From NCBI RefSeq assembly GCF_027942865.1, contig NC_134507.1, positions 36,571,711 through 36,635,710 of the forward strand: a stretch of DNA of 64,000 nt. Reading direction: 5' to 3'. The position numbers were made by a program, and so were the translations under genes. Position 1 is the first letter of the stretch, and every line of letters starts with the position of its first letter. Positions 22,547 through 34,074 of the stretch are shown piece after piece. The notes beneath the pieces were generated by a model, which saw only the letters and a list, made by a program, of their open reading frames with translations, was not told the origin of the DNA and did no database searches. The DNA is from Odontesthes bonariensis (taxonomy: Eukaryota > Chordata > Actinopteri > Atheriniformes > Atherinopsidae).

Positions 22547-24696
22547 GGTCAGATGTTAACTTTTCTCATGCTTTTCCTGTTCTTGCTACACAGATATTTT
22601 TGAAGAAAATGTGTGTTTGGTTACGAGGGAAAGTTATCATCTTCCCCAAAGACCCAGAAATCTTTAACGCAGTCTGAAAAAGGTTTGGAGTTGTTCCCTG
22701 TACTTCCCAGACAGCTGTATGATGCTCATGACTGAAGCTGAAAGTTAAGGCTGTTCCAACACTAAAAGGGCACGAGGCTCAACTTCAAGCTGTGAAACTC
22801 TTTCAAATGTCTTTTGTGTTGGACTCAGATGTGTGAACGGATTTTAGTCCAAACGTCATGGCTGCAGAGGGAAAAGGCAGCTAAGCAGGCTAACGGTACT
22901 TTGAATTGAACCGTTTAACACGAGAAAACTGAACTGATCTGTTTGTTGCTTCTACAACTGCTCAGTTACTCACACAATCAGGCACTGAGTAGATTAACCA
23001 AACAGACATTCTTCTGTAATCTCAGATGCTCTCAGTCGCGCTGCTCACATTGTTTTAGTCCACAACTCTTCTTCTTCTTCTTCTTCTTCTGCCCCGACGG
23101 CTACACAACTTACCCAGAACACCCGGTGGCAGAGTGTGCACACGACACCCTTATACTTTATTGGATTGTATCTACAAACTCAAACGCTGATGATTTAAAC
23201 CTGCTTCAGGCTGTTTTTGTTCCCTTTAGTTTTAAGCTGACTGTGTTTGGCGTACCCTGAGCATTTCAGTGGAAAATGTTCAGCACAGACTTGGAGTTGT
23301 ATTGTGTTCTTGTGGTAACTACGTCCCCACAGCTATTATGTCCTTAAGAGTTTCTTAGAAAACGCTTTCTGCGGCTCACAGTGGGAGAATCTCACCGACA
23401 AATCCCACTTTGGCCTGAAGATGTGATCAGCGGTGACTTTTGTGTGTTAGCGACTGGCGCTACGGTCCTGGCTGAACAGGAAGTAGCCACCAGAAATGCA
23501 AGACAGTCGCTGTAGCGACTGAATGTTACGCAGGACTGTCTTCCTGTATGCAGATGGTCATCAGTGAAGTCACCTCCCCCGAATGAACCCCGTCATGTTG
23601 TGTATATGTGGCAAAACATGGCGAGCCAGCTGGGGGGCTGTTAGCGTGACAGAGACAGTCCCTCAGTCAGAGACGAACCTCAGAAGTTAAACCCAGTTTG
23701 TAACTGAGCTGACTCACAGTGGAAGTCACACGTTAGATCTGGTTCTCAGTGAGTGTTTCCTGTTGAGATCCAGCCGTGTCTGATCAGTGCTGCAGTTTCT
23801 TGTTTTGCATTATTCTCTCCTCTTACTCAGACTACACCTGAAACTAATCAAAATCAGGAAGCAGCAAGAAGAATTGTCTCATCAGCCAATTCAAAGAAGT
23901 AATAACAAGTGCTTGAAAAAGGCAAATGAATGAAGGGACGTAAAAATGAGGAAAATACCCTCAGTCCCCAGAAGTCTTTCTGGGGTTCCTGCTCCCAAAG
24001 CACACTGAGCGCTGCTTCTGTGCTTCAGTGTTTTTCAGTAGTTTGTGTTCACTTTTTCCACCTCCGTAATGATCTGTAAAACTGAAGGTTGTTGAAGAAC
24101 ACAGTGCTGGATCCAAACAACAGTGTAATGTTCCAATATGACCTCCTGGTGGCAGTGTCGTTTCACTGGTGGGGATTTCTCATTGATTCTTGAAGCAGGA
24201 ATCAACGTCAGATATCTGAAGGGGATGAACTCCTGTGCTTCTGCAGAATACCTGAGTTTCCTCCAGTGCGACCATGAAGTTAGTGTTTTTCGCCATATAT
24301 ATTTATATTTACACTAACTTATAGATTTAATCTGCTGTAACTCCTGGTTAAATGGAGGTTTTCCTCTTTAGTTAAAAAAATAAAATAATAAACTCATATG
24401 TCAGCTTTAGTTATTTATAAATGTAGATTGATGATACAAATTGGATGGAAGCTTTTGGCTCCGGATGAAATGTTTTGGGTTCAGGTGGAACCGAACCAGG
24501 TCAGCACCATTATTCCAGAATTCTTTGCATCTTCTTCAGATTTTCTCTGTGAAAACAGAAACTTCTAAAACATGTTTCTGAGCTGGTGTGGATGCTGCTG
24601 GAAGGACTTCTGCTGGTCACTCTGGTAGTTTTTCACATCTGTTATGATGCGTAACCGTAGCAACGAGAAAGTTGTTCACCTGTTGGTGCAGGTAAC
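22547..24696. other. No recognised feature
   Basis: Only a CTT microsatellite (about 23,066-23,090) and short frames. No gene or element end is identified. Confidence 0.4.
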
Positions 24697-24699
24697 TGA

Positions 24700-25312
24700 G
24701 GCCGTTTCTCAATACCAAGAATGCAAAGAACAGACTTATGTTCTTGAGGAGAATGTTCTTGTTAGTCAACCTCGGAAGAATGAACTCGGGAGATCACAAG
24801 TACACATGCTCCGTTTTCAGTTTTGAGACAATGCGTTCTTCGTGCCCGAGGCAGCCTGCTCTGATTAAACAGCTGGGCTTTTTCATCCAAGCGCTGACAA
24901 GTTTGAGGTGCAGAATTCTTCCGAACAAAATTGTAAATAGCTGGTATTAAGACAAATTAACGATAAAATCGGGATCTAAAGGGCTACTTTCTCGCCTCAA
25001 AATGTTTTAAACGTGGATAAAGTGATATATTTAAAGAGTTTAGAGCTAAAATGAAATCAGCTTCAGCCTGTTGATTTCGGCTCGGGTAGGAGCGCAGTGC
25101 ATTGTGGGATATTTGCGCTGACAAGTTAGCACAAGTTAGCTACCGATGCATCCTCGGTAAAATGGGCGTGTCGAGAACACATCTGGGAACTTTCACCGTT
25201 CTCGGCGAAATGCGAACTTGTGTATTGGGACAGTACTTGGGCTGCGACTGATGACGTTTCACAAGAACACAAGAACACAAGTACGGACAAGAACGTATAT
25301 TGAGAAACGGCC
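24700..25312. mobile_element. MITE, Harbinger-like (3-bp target duplication)
   Basis: The inverted ends are GGCCGTTTCTCAATAC and, at the right, ATTGAGAAACGGCC. TGA flanks both sides (24697-24699, 25313-25315), a 3-bp duplication as in PIF/Harbinger. There is no transposase inside. Confidence 0.7.
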
Positions 25313-25318
25313 TGAGCT

Positions 25319-25520
25319 TCACAAAAGCCCAAGAAATGGCTGGAAAAATACCCCAAATCTGGATGAGCTGAAGAGGAGACGTCTAGGATGCAGAGCAGGA
25401 ACAACATGGAGGAAAAGGAGGAGGAAGTTTAAAGCATTTCTTACCTCGATCATCAGGGGAAATGTGAGGTCACTGGTGGATAAGACAACTACATGGATCA
25501 ACTACACACTGAAAGGTTGA
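25319..25520 (+). mobile_element. LINE endonuclease N-terminal fragment
   Basis: The frame contains LGCRAGTTWRKRRRKFKAF and LTSIIRGNVRSLVDK. The second part matches the N-x-R-S-L start of the apurinic-type endonuclease of fish non-LTR elements, and the basic stretch before it is also typical. Only this beginning is present. Confidence 0.55.
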
Positions 25521-27289
25521 ATCCTAAACTTTCTATTTTCATTTTCTTTTCATAGGGACTGAGTTCAAGCCTTTTCCAGGTTCCACTCAATTTTTCTCAG
25601 TCTTCAAAGTTTGAAACCAACAAGTCGGAGACTTTATTGGGATACAGAGCATGAGACAGAACACCAAGCAGCTGAACAAACCAGAGACAGTTGATGAGCA
25701 AAGCTGCTTCACAAGAAACATGTTGGAAGACTAAAAGAGAGTGTCTGTGGTCATCAGTCTCAGGTAAAAAGTGCCAAGAAAGCAGCACAAAGCAGCAGAG
25801 GCATCGCTCAGAGGGGCAATAAACTGCTTTGGGACTCGGAGATCATATGTTCAAGTCCTGTGAGAGCTGCTTAAAGAGTTTAAATGTCTCCAGGTTTTAG
25901 AGGCCTAAGCAAAGAGTGAAAAGCTTTAAGGTGGAAAGTTTCATCCTCTGATTTAATGGCTCAAACTGGTACTGAGCAGCTTTTAGTTTGTCAGGATGAG
26001 GGATGAAAGCTCCTAAAGAAATAAAGTCTGCAGTTCAGCATCCCAACAGAAGAATGGAAGCAGCTCAGAAAGGAGGCTGAAGCTGTGATTGGGCGGTTCA
26101 GGCAGATGCAGAGCAGCTTCTGGAAGCAGAGGGAGGGGCTTCAGCTCCTGTGGATGCTGATGGCTGTTAGGAAAGGAAGGGCAGGTTGTTCAGCTCAGAG
26201 CAGGCTGGGATTTATCAAGCCAAAATGAAAAGAGAAACTTTAGGATCCAACAGCTCAGGCTGTCGGCTGAAAGCTTTGAGCCTCAGAGAACGTGGAAACT
26301 ACGACCAGACGACTTTTAAAGTTCAACAACGCTGCTCACAAGGAGCAGCTCAGGATGATGGGACGCTGCCTGGGGTTGGACTCATCATGGGTTCAGTTCC
26401 CTCAGATGCTCTGAGTCACAGCTGTCTTTCAGCTCGCAGCCCAAGCCGTGCGTCCAGATGCTCAGTCATACATCAGTTAAAGGTAGATGATTTATCTGAT
26501 CTGATTATTTACAACATGTTCATTCAGCTTTGGACATATTTCTGGAATTAATGGTGTATTGCTTGTATCTTTAAAAACTTCGTCCCCTGGTGTATGAAGA
26601 GAAGAAGAAACCACAGGGACCCACTCAGGAAGAGGGCGGGCTTTATTTGGGGCTTCAACAACCAGCTCAAACTGGCCAAATGAGTGAGAGACACAACGCT
26701 GGAAACAAGTGTTCAGCAGCTGCTCTGTAAGTAGAGAAGCTGTGTTTTTCTGCTTCAGCTGAAATCCTTTAACTGTTCCTGCTCTGTGGAGAACTTCTGA
26801 TAGTGGAGGGGACATTAAAACAGGTCAGGCTGAGGTCGGATGGAAAACACATGATGATGAGCTGCTTCAGGAGGAACTTTACACAACTCAGAGCGGACAG
26901 AAACTAAGTGAAAAGAATTCAAAATAAATGCTCAGTTTGATCCAAACTCCTGCAGCTGAGCGTGTAAAGAATAAACGGTGTGAGTGGTCTGTGGGGGGGG
27001 CAGCAGGGCTTTACCACTGCTCGCCCCACCTTGTTTCAGCTCAGGTGTTTTCTGCTAAAGTCGACAGCAGGAAATGTTTGAGGAACTCTAAGAGACGGTG
27101 GTGTCAGATAGAGATGGGCTTTAGGCCACGCCCACACAGAACCTTATCAGAAAGTAGAAATGGACTGTTCCTGTACAGCACTTTTCTGATCTTAATGAGC
27201 ACTCAGAGCTTCAACACTACATGCCACATTCAGCCACACTCACACAGCACGTCTTAGTCTGTAAATCATGCTTTCTACTCGCCCTCATG
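25521..27289. other. No recognised feature
   Basis: Unique-looking sequence with short frames and no splice-consistent exons that I can support. Confidence 0.4.
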
Positions 27290-27390
27290 ACGTCACACTC
27301 AGCACCTCTCACAGGATCCCTCGGGGGACGTGGTTATACGCCTTCTCTAAGTCAACAAAAACATGTGGACTGTGTGTTCAAACTCCCACG
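27290..27390 (-). mobile_element. RTE/Rex3-type LINE fragment
   Basis: Read on the minus strand the sequence encodes HVFVDLEKAYNHVPRGIL, the motif-A block of RTE/Rex3 reverse transcriptase. Flanking motifs are not readable, so only a scrap survives. Confidence 0.6.
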
Positions 27391-27789
27391 ACCCCTTCAG
27401 TAACTGCGTTGATGAATATCTGGTCCGTTGTTCCTCTGAACCGCAGGATCAACAGTGGGCTGGAGGCTCCTGGAGTAAACCTTCCTGGGAGGTGAGCTCC
27501 TTCTCTAGGCCTGACCTGATTATCCCCCAAAGTGCTGCAACACTTCATTTCAGTCATTTCAGAGGGGGAACATGTCAAGGTTGGCCCGTTCCAGGTGTTG
27601 TTTCCAGAGGTGCATCTTTGGGCAGAATCCATTGTCGTGCTTGTGAGCGGGTTTTCATGTCAGTGTTCAGTTCATTCAGATGCTCTAAAACTCCGTCTGA
27701 AACTGTGTTCTCTGACGGAGGAACTTTAGCTGCTTGTTAAGCAGCGTTAGGCCCGAGCATCTCATTACAAAGGCTCTGCAGGCAGGTAG
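27391..27789. other. Possible continuation of decayed RTE LINE
   Basis: No clear protein match. The spacing and position fit decayed LINE sequence, but I cannot prove it. Confidence 0.25.
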
Positions 27790-28075
27790 TATTCACGCCT
27801 CTGCTCCTGTGTGGCTGCTTTTATTTGCTTTGAGTTCAGCTTCCACGTAGCAAACATTCAGAGAAACCTCAGAGGTTTTTCTCATGAAAGTTGCCTGTTC
27901 CTCAGTGTGTTGATGCAGGCAAACCAAATACTTGGTGTTCTTGTTCTGAAGTGACGGATGTTTAGTTTGGAGATGAAGTTTGAGCTGGTTTGGGACCATG
28001 TTAGACGGTTTATTTCCACACAACAAGCAAATGTTACTGTATTGCCTAAAGTTGTATTCTGACCTTTGCCAGAAT
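27790..28075 (-). pseudogene. hAT transposase fragment (ZBED5/SCAND3-like)
   Basis: The minus-strand frame has a BED-type start ([20 protein letters not shown] then QTKHPSL) followed by [17 protein letters not shown], matching the zinc-binding start of Charlie-like hAT transposases such as those behind ZBED5. The catalytic part is missing. Confidence 0.6.
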
Positions 28076-29934
28076 AGTCCTGTGGAGTTAGAAAGTGTGC
28101 ATGTGAAAGCACAGCTGCAGCTTCCTCCTGCAGATGCCTGTCTGTTCTCTGATGCTGAGACTTCTCTCTGCACAGAGCTCTGCTGTGGTTGCTGATAGTG
28201 TGACAGCAGATCTGTTTTCCACCCTGTGCTCAAAGCTGTTCTCTTGTAGAAACAGAAGCTGCAGCTTCGTGGTCGTCCACTCTCCGCTTTCAGGCTGATT
28301 CTCACCATCTATATTTGGTTATTTACTGCTCTCAGCAGAGGTGTTAAGAAGAGGAGCAAACTGTGCAAAAGTGTTGCTGTTTGTCCCGTCTTCTTCATCC
28401 TGCTGCAGGAGGAAAATCTAATGTTTTCCCCAGCAGCAGTGACGTTAAAGTTTTACCTGCAGGGATATAATCTGGATGTATTTCATGTTGCAGAAAGCCA
28501 TCCAGCTGCAGTCTACTCTGCAGTCAGGACAGACCACCTCACTTCTGGACAAACAGTCATCAGATCCAACAGGACCAGAGGTACAGCTGCTCTTTATTCC
28601 CAACTCTGCACAGAAGCAGCTCAGCTGTTCACCCTGCTTCCAGCCTCTATGCTCAGATAACCCAACCGGACTCCAGCTCTGCTGCAGCTCCACTGCTGGA
28701 CGTGTCCCACTGCTTTATCCACCATCAGTGCATCATTTTCACACTCACCAGGTTCCCAGGACTTGGGATGGGAATTGTTAGAAATTGACCAATTCCGGTT
28801 CCATTATCGATGTCGCTTATCGATTATCATCCAGTTATATAAAGTGCAAATATAGTACAAATGTCTTTGGCTGCAGAAACACTTTCATTTCAAGTATGCA
28901 GCAACATCTGATGTGTTTTGGCCTCAGTCCTTTGACTTTTCCTGCCTGGATGAAAGGGGGAGCTGCAGGTATGCGGGAGCCTCTGATCCTGAACGTCCCA
29001 GAGATAATCAGCTTCAATCCTTTCTCCTGGAGTTGTGTTTCCTGCAGCTGGAACTGTGTGTGTTTGTTTTCAGAGTCTCCAGCAGAGCCAGATGTCCTCT
29101 ACTCTTCACGGAGGTAGTCCACCAGTCCAACCACTGATGTCCAGCTGCTGGGACCAGTTTGCTGCACCAAACCACCAGTTTAGCTTCATGAATGGATCAG
29201 AATCTGACAACAAGCCAAAGCTGTTTAATGTCCTCAGAGACTTTCCTGTTATTCATGTTGTATTAATGAGTTCTGGACTCAGCTGCTGTTATCTCAGCAG
29301 CACTCGGCTTTCTTTGTTGTTTCTCTTGTGCAGAAGCAGAAGGCAGAGAGAATATTTGACTTGTTCCGCTTTAGCTATATCCCAGACCATAATTATCCCT
29401 ACTCAATAATTCCACTTTGCATTCCATATTTTGAAAATACTGGCACCTAAAGATTTCAAATTTGGGCTAAAAAGTTCAAATTGGCATCTAAAGGGTTCAT
29501 TTTCTTTAAATAATTGAAAACTTGGTAGTTATGATTAGAACTGAAGTGGAATAAAAGATTTATGAAAAATAAAGTGGAAAAAATATTAACATATGATGTT
29601 TTTAGGTGGTTTTAAAAGGGGACAAAAATGTCCCTTTTCAGAAATTAAGTTGTGTTTTAAATCAGGTATGAGGGTTATATTATAAGTATTATATTAGCTG
29701 TCAATAATATTTTATGAGGAGAAACGTCCGATATTGAGAAAAAATACAGTATTTGGAAAAAAGTCATTATCCGATTCAGTTAAATATCAATAGCATATTT
29801 CAGCTCTTCAGATTTTGTGATAAAACTTTTCTTATACTTTTCTGAAGAAAACATTATTATCTCTTCACCAAAACTACGAACTTCAGGCAGTAATTGTTTA
29901 CATTTGTCATGATTTTTAAGACTCAGCGACCTCT
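28076..29934. other. No recognised gene; possible decayed MITE end near 28,757
   Basis: Near 28,757-28,850 the motif CGATGTCGCTTATCGATTAT looks like the interior of a hAT MITE, but no matching far end was found. The rest is unrecognised and turns AT-rich after 29,400. Confidence 0.3.
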
Positions 29935-32470
29935 TCATGGTTCCCTGGTGGACAGGACACAGAACACTGGGTTGTGATAGCTGTAATACGTTCTCATGAC
30001 ACCTGAGTGGAGACATCGCTGTGGCTGGGAAATGAAAATAAGGTCAAGCAGCGTGTTCCTGTCTGTGGTGGCAGAGGTGATCAGCTGTACATATCCCTTA
30101 GACTGAAACAGATCTAGAACTGGCTTTGTTGACCTGAGTACCTGATTCTCATTGAAGTCTCCACACACAATAACAGGGTGACAGTCCATCCAAAAGGCTT
30201 CCCAGGTTCTCCAGGAACGGTCTCAGACTGTAGTCAGGAGGTCTGTACACAGCTGCAATCACTGCACAGACTGGAGCCTCAACCTTCAAAGCCACAAACT
30301 CCAGATCAGTCACATTATGCAAATACTGTCTCTCACGCACCTGAATGTGCTTTCTCACATAGACAGCAACCCCGCCACCTGCTCTGCTGGCCATCTGAGG
30401 ATACTGAGTGTAGGACGTGTGTCTGTTGCGCTTGAACATGTTGTAGCCGTCCAGATGCAGCCTGTCTGCAACAAAGGAGCCCTGCAGGTGAGTTTCTGTC
30501 AGACACAGGACATCTGCCAGGCACAGCTCATGATGTCTCCTGATGTCACCGATGTGAGATGGCAGTCCCTCTGTGTTGTGCTGAACAAGGCTCAGAGTGT
30601 CGGGCCTGTGTACTGTTTCTCTCACCTGAAGAAGACGCATCATGTGATCCACATCGGCTTGTCTCATGGTCTGGAGCGCTGCGCTCACTTCAGCATTGGC
30701 GTATATTTTCTTTTCATCCAAATCCAGTAAATCCAGCCCACTGAGAGACGTCCCCCTGCTGAGAGCTACATAAGCCATACCTGCTTCAGAGACTTTCTGC
30801 AGGGACACCACGGCTGCATGTGTTGTGAGGCCCTGGGTTTTATGGACAGTGCAGGAGAACGCCAGCCTCACAGGAAACTGTCTACGCAGCACTCCGTTCT
30901 GTTTCAGCTTCTCCTCTGCTCTCTCCATGTAAACCAGATTGGCAGATTCTGGAGCTCCACTCTGGATTCTTGCTACACCTGTCTGATTATCCATCCTCAG
31001 GCCCAGCTTAGTGATGTGTTGATCATCCTCAGAAGTCACTATGCACATCAGTGTGGCAGAAGCACCGTTAACCAGACCGTTCTGAATGTCAAAGTTTCTG
31101 GTGAGCATGACACGAGCACCTTCAGCAGCTTTCAGAGTGTGGGCGAAATCATTTCGGCCTCCCTTACATGGTGTGTCTTTACGGGCCATTCTGCCTGTTC
31201 GGGATCTTTCTGGAAGTCATCTGCATCCATCGTGATAATGTTGGAATGGAACAAAGCCAGTGTTGCTGAGTTGTGTTCATCAACCAACTTATTGGTGGGG
31301 AAAATGTGCAGAAGCTCAGTGGGACAAAGAGCTGGTTCAGTGATGGCCTGTGACAACAAATCTCTGTCAGCCTGAGACAGCTCGTCTGCCTTTGGTTTCA
31401 CCCCAATCCTGTTCAGCACGTCTGCAAAGGCAACATCATCCTTCTGTCTCATGATCTCAGTCAGAGTGATCATCTGAAAATGTTCCTGCCACAGGTCAGT
31501 ATCTGCTGGGTCGTGTACACACAGAGGTTTAGACTGGCGCACAGGCGGCAGCTGATAGAAATCTCCAACAGCTAAAACTGACATTCCACCAAACGCTCTC
31601 TGATTGCCTTTGATCTGTTTCAGTCCTGCGTCCACATAAGCAAAAAGAGGCTTTGAAACCATGGAGATCTCATCGATAATGATGATTTGAGCATTAAAAG
31701 GTTCAGATGTGAGTTCATCCAGTTGGTTAGCGAGTCCTTGGATTGGTGCTTTCAGACTGCGTGGAAGCTTCAGCAGAGAGTGCAGTGTTGTGCCACAGAT
31801 GCTGAAAGCTGCAGTTCCAGTGAAAGAAGAGAGTAAAACAGTTGGCTTTGACACTTGGTATTTCATACTCGGATCGGTGAGGAAGGTACAGTCTCAGTAA
31901 TCTGGCATAAAACTGCTCGGGGTGTTTCTCCTTGGAACATTGGTAATATCTGATGACAGAGGGCTTATCATTTTTCCGCCTTTGGACAAATCCCAGCTCA
32001 TTCAGAAGTGGTGAAACACCATCACGCTTTGAGTGGTCTGCACTGACAAACCTGCAGCCAGCAGCAAAATCAGCCGAGCACATCTCCTCATACTCTGGGG
32101 TCTCGGGTCTGGCTTTGTATTTGTCACTCAAACTCGTCATCCAGACATTACAAGACTCTGACGGGGTGTCCTCCAAGAATGACATGGGGCGACTCATTTT
32201 CACTGGACTGTCATCAGTAGGAATGAACACAACACTGCGTGAGCACTTCTTCATCTTTATTCCACATGCACGAGTCACACACTCCTGAGCACTGATCTCT
32301 CTCTTTCTGGAGTAAGCCTGCATGACAGCTCTCATCTCATCACACTCATTAACTCTGTCCATGTTGGAATTCTCCATGACAGTTTGCAGGTACTCTGACA
32401 GACCACTTTCCTTCTTTGTGATGTATTTAGTCAGATACTGTACACACGAGTAAGCAGCTGCCCTGCAGTG
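29935..32470 (-). mobile_element. Helentron-type Helitron, truncated: Rep tail, PIF1 helicase, endonuclease
   Basis: Reading from 32,470 down: the Rep end with YLTKYITK (the two-tyrosine rolling-circle motif), then LLRLYLPHRSEYEIP. Next comes a PIF1-type helicase: PTVLLSSFTGTAAFSICG, IIIIDEISMVSK (Walker B), AVGDFYQLPPV, LTEIMRQ, ARVMLTRNFDIQNGLVNGA, VHKTQGLTTHAAVVSL and YVALSRGTSLSGLDLLD. Finally an apurinic-type endonuclease: LSLVQHNTEGLPSHI, DVLCLTETHLQG, GGGVAVYVRKHIQVRER, VYRPPDYSL and VIVCGDFNE. That order is typical of Helentrons in fish. The HUH part of Rep is absent and the helicase Walker A segment is deleted with a frame change near 31,860, so it is dead. Confidence 0.85.
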
Positions 32471-33094
32471 AACATCATGTGCTGATTGGCTGCTTTATCT
32501 GTCAATCACTGACACTGCCCACAGGAACAGGACAGTATATTCAGCAATAAGGTAATACTTTCTGCTGACATGGCAGACTCGCTTTAACTGGAAACACTTG
32601 AGATATTTATATTACATTTACATTATATTACAACAACAGATATTTAGATATAAATATAAATGTATGTTTATCCGTCAAGTTAAGCAGTTATAGAAGTTTG
32701 TTGAAATTTTGTTAATAGTACAAAACAAATTTGTGACTTACAATGAAATCAAGTGACAGGTTTAGGATTATTACAACTTCCATCTTTCAAAGTGTTTTTC
32801 AGCTGAAATCCTGTCAATTTTAGCCCTGTTATATGTGTAACCTGGACGTCTTGTAGCTGTTGTACTGTTATTTAAGAGTCGTAACCTTTAATTTTATCAC
32901 AATAACATGGTGTGTTAGACTTAAATGTTATAAAATGTAATGTCAGCAAGAGACATTATTAAAACTTTAATCAGAGTTCCCCAAAATGACTAATACGGTG
33001 CATGATTCTATCATAAGTTCAATGGATACAGTCAAATTTGCATGAGCTATATACTGACCGAGGGATCGGACCTGTCCTGCATAATGTTAATCTC
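32471..33094. other. No recognised feature, AT-rich
   Basis: Low-complexity AT-rich sequence. A GATTGGCTG/CAATCA stretch near 32,490 is the only CCAAT-like feature. Confidence 0.35.
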
Positions 33095-33640
33095 AGCCTT
33101 TTGTGTAAATGGCAGAGCAGAGCCTTCCGTTATCAGGCCCCTCTCTGTGGAACCAGCTGCCAGTTTGGCTTCAGGAAGCAGACACCCTCTCTACTTTTAA
33201 GATCAGGCTTAAAACTTTCCTTTCTGATGAAGCTTATAGTTAGGGATGGCTCAGCTGAGCCTGAAACATCCCATAGTTCTGCTGCTATAGGCCCAGCCTG
33301 CTGGGGGAGCTCCCATGATGCACCTCTCCTCTCCATGTACATATGACATCATTGTTGTCATTAACTTGTTCCTCTCTCAGCAGGTGTCCCTGGCCTGGTG
33401 TTCCGCTGCTTGTTGTCCCCTCTTTTCTGTCCTCTCAGCCCCAGCTGCTCCAGGCAGATGGCCGCCCTTCCTGGTTCTGGTTCTGATGGAGGTTTCTTCC
33501 TGTTAAAACTCAGTTTTTTCTTCCCACAGTTCTGTGCGTGCTCGGGATTGAACAGAAGTTACGGTGCATTTTGTAGGATTCCTTAGCTAAGCTACTTCTT
33601 TTAATTGTGTCTGTGTTAATAAAACTGAACTGAAATGACA
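33095..33640 (+). mobile_element. L2-type LINE 3' end
   Basis: The + strand encodes the decayed end of an L2-like reverse-transcriptase protein (LWNQLPVWLQEADTLSTF, then LKTFLSDEAYS). It is followed by the common fish L2 3' untranslated sequence with CCTGGTTCTGGTTCTGATGG and GGTTTCTTCCTGTTAAAA, ending AATAAAACTGAACTGAAA. It is truncated at the 5' side. Confidence 0.65.
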
Positions 33641-33914
33641 AATAAATGAACATGTACATCTGTACTGTTATATGTTACGTTAAAACAGAGTACTGAAATA
33701 TATCTTTATTGAATAGATGAATAAATCTGAAGTCTGATTGTGTCCAGGGTTTCTTCCAGGTGTCCTCCCTCTGTCACCATCTCACATCTGAAATTCCTGT
33801 CAGTAGTATTTCAGAGCTGAGCCTCGGTTGGGAGAGTTTTTATCTTCACTTCATCTTCACAGACTATATTACCACAGCAATACAACTGAGCCAAATGCTG
33901 GATTTAAATTCATT

Positions 33915-33920
33915 TTTATT
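33915..33920 (-). other. Poly(A) signal AATAAA for the OB-fold gene
   Basis: TTTATT on the + strand, AATAAA on the minus strand, about 155 bp past the stop codon at 34075-34077. Confidence 0.5.
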
Positions 33921-34074
33921 ATATTTTCAAAGAAACGTCATTAATAAAAATAGAACATAAAACAATATTAACTATGTGTAAACTATATACATATATATGA
34001 AATGTATTCTGCCAGAGGGCAGGGTCTTTCCACTGCCTCAATGTTAATGATTTTTGTCCCAATATATTTTATAT

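Noticed and set aside
30149-31866. A host PIF1 helicase gene
   Set aside because: It is fused to an endonuclease, preceded by a Rep two-tyrosine motif and broken, so it is a Helentron.
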